Of a DNA stretch of 64,000 bases, positions 60,948 through 64,000 are shown one piece after another. The notes under the pieces are model-generated. The model saw only the letters and a program-made list of their open reading frames with translations, did not search any database and had not been told where the DNA came from. The position numbers and the translations under genes are program-made. Numbering within the stretch: position 1 is the stretch's first letter; each line of letters begins with the position of its first letter. This DNA comes from an uncultured Chiayiivirga sp. (GTDB lineage: Bacteria; Pseudomonadota; Gammaproteobacteria; Xanthomonadales; Xanthomonadaceae), in the NCBI GenBank assembly GCA_934525595.1, contig CAKSZJ010000004.1:62001-126000 (forward strand), in the 5' to 3' direction.

Positions 60948-61832
60948 TCAGGCAGCGCGTGCCGCGGCCTGCGCGCGCAGCCGGCCGAAATAGACGTCTT
61001 CCAGGTCCGGCGCGATGGCTTCGAAGCCCTCCTCCGGGCGCGTGTCGGCAAGCACGTGGATCACCGGCACGCCTGCCACCAGGCGCGTGGACAGCACCAC
61101 CAGATCTTCCTGGTAGCGTGCCAGCGCGGCCTTGGGTACGGTCTTGCGCCACACCCGCCCTTGCAGCGAGGCCATGGCCTCGCGCGGCTCGCCGGTGAGC
61201 AGCACCTGGCCGCGCGAGATGATCGCCATGCGTGGGCACAGGTCGGTCACGTCCTCCACGATGTGGGTGGACAGGATCACCACCACGTGCTCGCCGATTT
61301 CCGACAGCAGGTTGAGGAAGCGGTTGCGCTCCTCCGGATCGAGCCCTGCGGTCGGCTCGTCCACGATGATCAGCCGCGGATCGCCGAGCAGCGCCTGTGC
61401 GATCCCGAAGCGCTGGCGCATGCCGCCGGAAAAGCCGCCCAGCTTCTGCCCGCGCACGTCCCACAGGTTCACCTGCCTGAGCAGCGCTTCCACCACCTCG
61501 CGGCGCTCTTTCGCATTGACGATGCCCTTCAGCCGGGCGAAGTGGTCAAGCATGGTGATCGCCGGCTCCTTCGGATAAACCCCGAACTCCTGCGGCAGGT
61601 AGCCCAGCCGGCGGCGCGCTTCGGCTTTGTTCGCCAGCACGTCGAGATCCCCCAGGCGGATCGCGCCCGCGTCCGGGTCCTGCAAGGTGGCGATGGTGCG
61701 CATCAGGGTGGATTTGCCCGCGCCGTTCGGCCCCAGCAATCCAAACATGCCGGTCGGAATGTCGAGCGAGACGCCGGTGAGCGCCGCGACGCCGTTGGCG
61801 TAGGTCTTGGAGAGGTTCTTGATCGACAGCAT
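60948..61832 (-). CDS. ABC transporter ATPase partner of the M1/ABC-2 protein
   Basis: A 294-residue ATPase from ATG 61832 (MLSIKNLSKTYANGVAALTG). Walker A GPNGAGKSTLMRT, signature FSGGMRQRFGIAQALLGDP, Walker B LIIVDEPTAGLDPEERN, switch His in STHIVEDV. The C-terminal 80 residues (VWRKTVPKAALARYQEDLVVLSTRLVAG) form the extra domain seen in ABC-2 exporters. The next gene on the same strand, ten bases on, supplies its membrane domains. No strong ribosome site is visible at the start. Confidence 0.9.
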   Translation of the reverse strand: MLSIKNLSKTYANGVAALTGVSLDIPTGMFGLLGPNGAGKSTLMRTIATLQDPDAGAIRLGDLDVLANKAEARRRLGYLPQEFGVYPKEPAITMLDHFARLKGIVNAKERREVVEALLRQVNLWDVRGQKLGGFSGGMRQRFGIAQALLGDPRLIIVDEPTAGLDPEERNRFLNLLSEIGEHVVVILSTHIVEDVTDLCPRMAIISRGQVLLTGEPREAMASLQGRVWRKTVPKAALARYQEDLVVLSTRLVAGVPVIHVLADTRPEEGFEAIAPDLEDVYFGRLRAQAAARAA

Positions 61833-62057
61833 GGGGTCGGGTTCCGGTAAAAGAATCGGGTGTGGCTTCAAGCCATCGCGCGCCGGCACGAGGGACGGTG
61901 CGGGTCGATGGATACGCGGGAAGACTACTTGGCCGGCCGCCGTGTGACGTGTGCCAAAGGTCGTGATGAAGGTCACGGAATCCCGGCGCAGCGTACGCGG
62001 TGCGCGCACCGGCACCATGCTGCGATAATTGCCCGGATGCCCGGTGGCCACTACGCC

Positions 62058-63170
62058 ATGACGCAGCGACGCAACGCCCTGCTCCTCACTCTCTTTCTTG
62101 TTCCGGCGTCACAGTGCGCCGGCCTCGAGCTGGGTACGTTCGCCGGTTCCACGGTGGAGTGGGAAGGGCTGCTGCAGGCCGATCGCTACGGCTATCACGA
62201 CGTGCGCCCCGACGCGGCGCGTCGCTCCGACGCCGGCATGCGTCGCGCCGAGCTGATCCTCGCCGGCACCGGCCCGGGTCGCGTGTCCTGGGAGATCGCC
62301 TACGACGCCCACCTCAGGCGCTGGCTGAACGTGCAGCTCGGTCTGGATCTGGGCAAGAGTCGCCGCCTGCGCGCGGGCCAGTTCAAGCAGCCGCTGGGCC
62401 TGGAAGAAGTGGCCTCGACGCGGCACGCGGATTTCATTGCCAAGGCGGCCGTCAGCAACGTCCTGGCTCCCGGTCGCCGGGCCGGGGTGAACTACACCCA
62501 GGCGGGCGAAGGCTGGAGCGTCAGCGTCAGCGCGATCGACCGCAGCATCAACGCCGGCGGGGCGCAGGGAGCCGGCTATGCGGTGCGCGCCACCTGGGCA
62601 CCCATCCGCACGTCGGGCCGTACCCTGCACCTCGGCCTGGCCCACGTCGGCTACACCGTCCCCGGCGGCGGGCAGCGCCTGGCCGCGCGCCCGCAGAGCG
62701 ACCTGTCGAACGAGCGGATCATCGACAGCGGCCGCTTCACCGACGCCCGCCGCCTGGACACCAGCAGCGCGGAAGCGGTGTGGCTCGCCGGCCCGCTGAA
62801 GCTGCAGGCCGAATACCTGCAGGGCACCATCGAGCGCACCGCCGCCCCCGACTACACCGCGCGCGGCGGCTATCTGAGCGCGGTGTGGAACCTCGGCGGC
62901 GAGGCTTGGTCGTATCGCGACGGCTTGCCGCGCGCCGCATCACCGACGTCGGCGCACAGCCTTTGGCAGTTCGCCGCGCGCATCGAAACCATGGATCTGG
63001 ACGACGCCGGGATCGGGGGCGGACACATGGACACGATCACCCTCGGGGTGAACTGGTACTGCGGGGAACACCTGCGGCTGAGCCTCAATGGCTCGGGCGT
63101 CGACAGCCACCGGCGCGGCACGCCCGCGGACAGGGAAGTCGTCGGGCTGCGCGCGCAGATGCACTGGTAG
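62058..63170 (+). CDS. Porin, OprO/OprP (phosphate-selective) type
   Basis: I start at ATG 62058 (MTQRRNALLLTLFLVPASQCAG), which gives a signal peptide; ATG 62037 is in frame but close to a possible -10 box (GATAAT, 62024). The 370-residue protein shows alternating amphipathic strands and the family block WEIAYDAHLRRWLNVQLGLDLGKSRRLRAGQFKQPLGLEEVASTRHADFIAKA, typical of OprO/OprP-like porins, ending in an aromatic residue (QMHW). It should form an outer-membrane channel; phosphate selectivity is the family name only. It is divergent from the ABC unit. Confidence 0.85.
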   Translation: MTQRRNALLLTLFLVPASQCAGLELGTFAGSTVEWEGLLQADRYGYHDVRPDAARRSDAGMRRAELILAGTGPGRVSWEIAYDAHLRRWLNVQLGLDLGKSRRLRAGQFKQPLGLEEVASTRHADFIAKAAVSNVLAPGRRAGVNYTQAGEGWSVSVSAIDRSINAGGAQGAGYAVRATWAPIRTSGRTLHLGLAHVGYTVPGGGQRLAARPQSDLSNERIIDSGRFTDARRLDTSSAEAVWLAGPLKLQAEYLQGTIERTAAPDYTARGGYLSAVWNLGGEAWSYRDGLPRAASPTSAHSLWQFAARIETMDLDDAGIGGGHMDTITLGVNWYCGEHLRLSLNGSGVDSHRRGTPADREVVGLRAQMHW

Positions 63171-63187
63171 CCGGGTGCCGCCGACGT

Positions 63188-64000
63188 TCAGCGCGCCTGC
63201 GGACCGTCCGCTCGCCGGGCTTCGCGCTCCAGTGCGCCGAGAATCCTCTGTCCCGCCCGCCCGTCGGCCGGCGTCATCCGGAGGCGTTCCTGCTCGGCGA
63301 CGATGGCGCGGCGGGTGCGGATGCCGATCATGCCGTCGGCCTCGCCGATATCGTGGCCGCGCGCGATGAGCAGGTGCTGCAGGCGCTCGCGCTCGTCGCG
63401 GCCGAGGCCGGGGTCGTCGGTGGGCCAGGCCGCGACCTGCGGCGGGTCGCCGCGCAGGCGATCGGAGAGCAGCGCGATGGCCAGCGCATAGCTCTCCGCC
63501 GCGTTGTAGGAATAGATCGCATCGTAATTGCGCAAGGCGAGCCACGCCGGCCCGGCCTTGCCGGCCGGAAGCAGCAGCGCGGCGCGCGCCTCGCCCGGCG
63601 GCAGCGGGCCGCCGTCGACGCGCACCACGCCGCGCGCGCGCCAGTCCGCGAGTGGACGTGGATTCTTGCGGCCGGCCAGCGAGGGGTCGAGCGCAGCGGG
63701 AATACGCACCTCGAAGCCCCAGGCCTCGCCGCGCTTCCAGCCGGCGCGCTGGAGGTAATTGGCGGTGGAAGCCAGCGCGTCCGGCACGCTGGCCACCAGG
63801 TCGCGGCGCCCATCGCCATCGAAATCCACCGCGATGCGCGCGTAGGTGCTGGGCATGAACTGGGTGTGGCCGAAGGCGCCGGCCCAGGAGCCGGTGAGTC
63901 CTTCGGGCGAAAGATCCCCGACGTGGAGCAGTTTCAGCAATGCCAGGAATTCGCCGCGAAAGAACGCCTGTCGGCGACCGGCGCAGGACAGCGTGGCCAG
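63188..64000 (-). CDS. mltB: Lytic murein transglycosylase, MltB type, N-terminus cut off
   Basis: The frame enters from the right edge, so the first part of the protein, including the catalytic Glu, is not in the window. The visible 270 residues begin LATLSCAGRRQAFFRGEFLALLKLL and continue SWAGAFGHTQFMPSTYARIAVDFDGDGRRDLVASVPDALASTANYL, which is the conserved second half of the MltB/SLT_2 domain. The last 60 residues (LQHLLIARGHDIGEADGMIGIRTRRAI) are a peptidoglycan-binding domain of the PG_binding_1 type. Such enzymes cut glycan strands of the cell wall to 1,6-anhydro ends. It converges on the porin gene with 17 bases between. Confidence 0.92.
   Translation of the reverse strand: MATLSCAGRRQAFFRGEFLALLKLLHVGDLSPEGLTGSWAGAFGHTQFMPSTYARIAVDFDGDGRRDLVASVPDALASTANYLQRAGWKRGEAWGFEVRIPAALDPSLAGRKNPRPLADWRARGVVRVDGGPLPPGEARAALLLPAGKAGPAWLALRNYDAIYSYNAAESYALAIALLSDRLRGDPPQVAAWPTDDPGLGRDERERLQHLLIARGHDIGEADGMIGIRTRRAIVAEQERLRMTPADGRAGQRILGALEREARRADGPQAR

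Overview
The window is about 64 kb of GC-rich chromosomal DNA from a gammaproteobacterium, most likely of the order Lysobacterales (Xanthomonadales). This rests on gene order (rpmH-rnpA-yidC-mnmE on one side of dnaA; dnaN-recF-gyrB, then a TPR-tonB-exbB-exbD-exbD block and pdxJ on the other), on several protein types common in that order, and on the absence of yidD between rnpA and yidC. The genus cannot be told from sequence reading alone. The region is core chromosome: I saw no integrase, transposase, phage gene, tRNA, rRNA or CRISPR array.

Layout. 1-5.3 kb: a cut-off lipoprotein, an S33-type hydrolase with a NatA/NatB-like exporter, and a lipoprotein that ends in a TonB domain. 5.5-9.3 kb: mnmE, yidC, rnpA and rpmH, read leftward away from the origin. 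9.5-15.9 kb: the origin block dnaA / oriC (three DnaA boxes beside an AT-rich stretch at about 10.88-11.06 kb) / dnaN / recF / gyrB. Two parS-type palindromes lie inside recF. 15.9-18.4 kb: a 7TM inactive-transglutaminase protein and an ATP-grasp amidoligase, a two-gene envelope system of poorly known substrate. 18.5-23.3 kb: an M48 lipoprotein protease and a complete TonB motor. 23.3-28.9 kb: REP-like hairpins, pdxJ, an orphan gspF, and a tightly overlapped ftsE-ftsX-response regulator-ung chain. 29-33 kb: an ECF sigma factor coupled to a Ser/Thr kinase with TPRs, then rpoH on the opposite strand with a CIRCE (HrcA) operator over its promoter. 33-43 kb: prc protease, a YedA-type exporter, a secreted protein of unknown function, DUF481 and PagL-like outer-membrane proteins, two poorly known membrane proteins, and gspE. 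43-51.7 kb: speE-like, glyQ-glyS (glyS holds an unusual lower-GC insert), rpmB-rpmG, a TPR diguanylate cyclase and glnA. 51.7-64 kb: gamma-carbonic anhydrase, radC, coaBC-dut-algC (the last with a membrane-sensor-like N-terminus), an M1 peptidase fused to ABC-2 membrane domains with its ATPase, a porin-like protein and a cut-off MltB-type transglycosylase.

How the parts fit: replication start and probable chromosome segregation sites, ribosome and tRNA maturation, envelope building and quality control (YidC, Prc, M48, FtsEX, MltB, RpoH), and TonB-powered outer-membrane transport. The most interesting non-routine signals are the CIRCE operator on rpoH, the parS pair in recF, the glyS insert, the receiver domain without its phospho-acceptor, and the amidoligase and M1/ABC systems.
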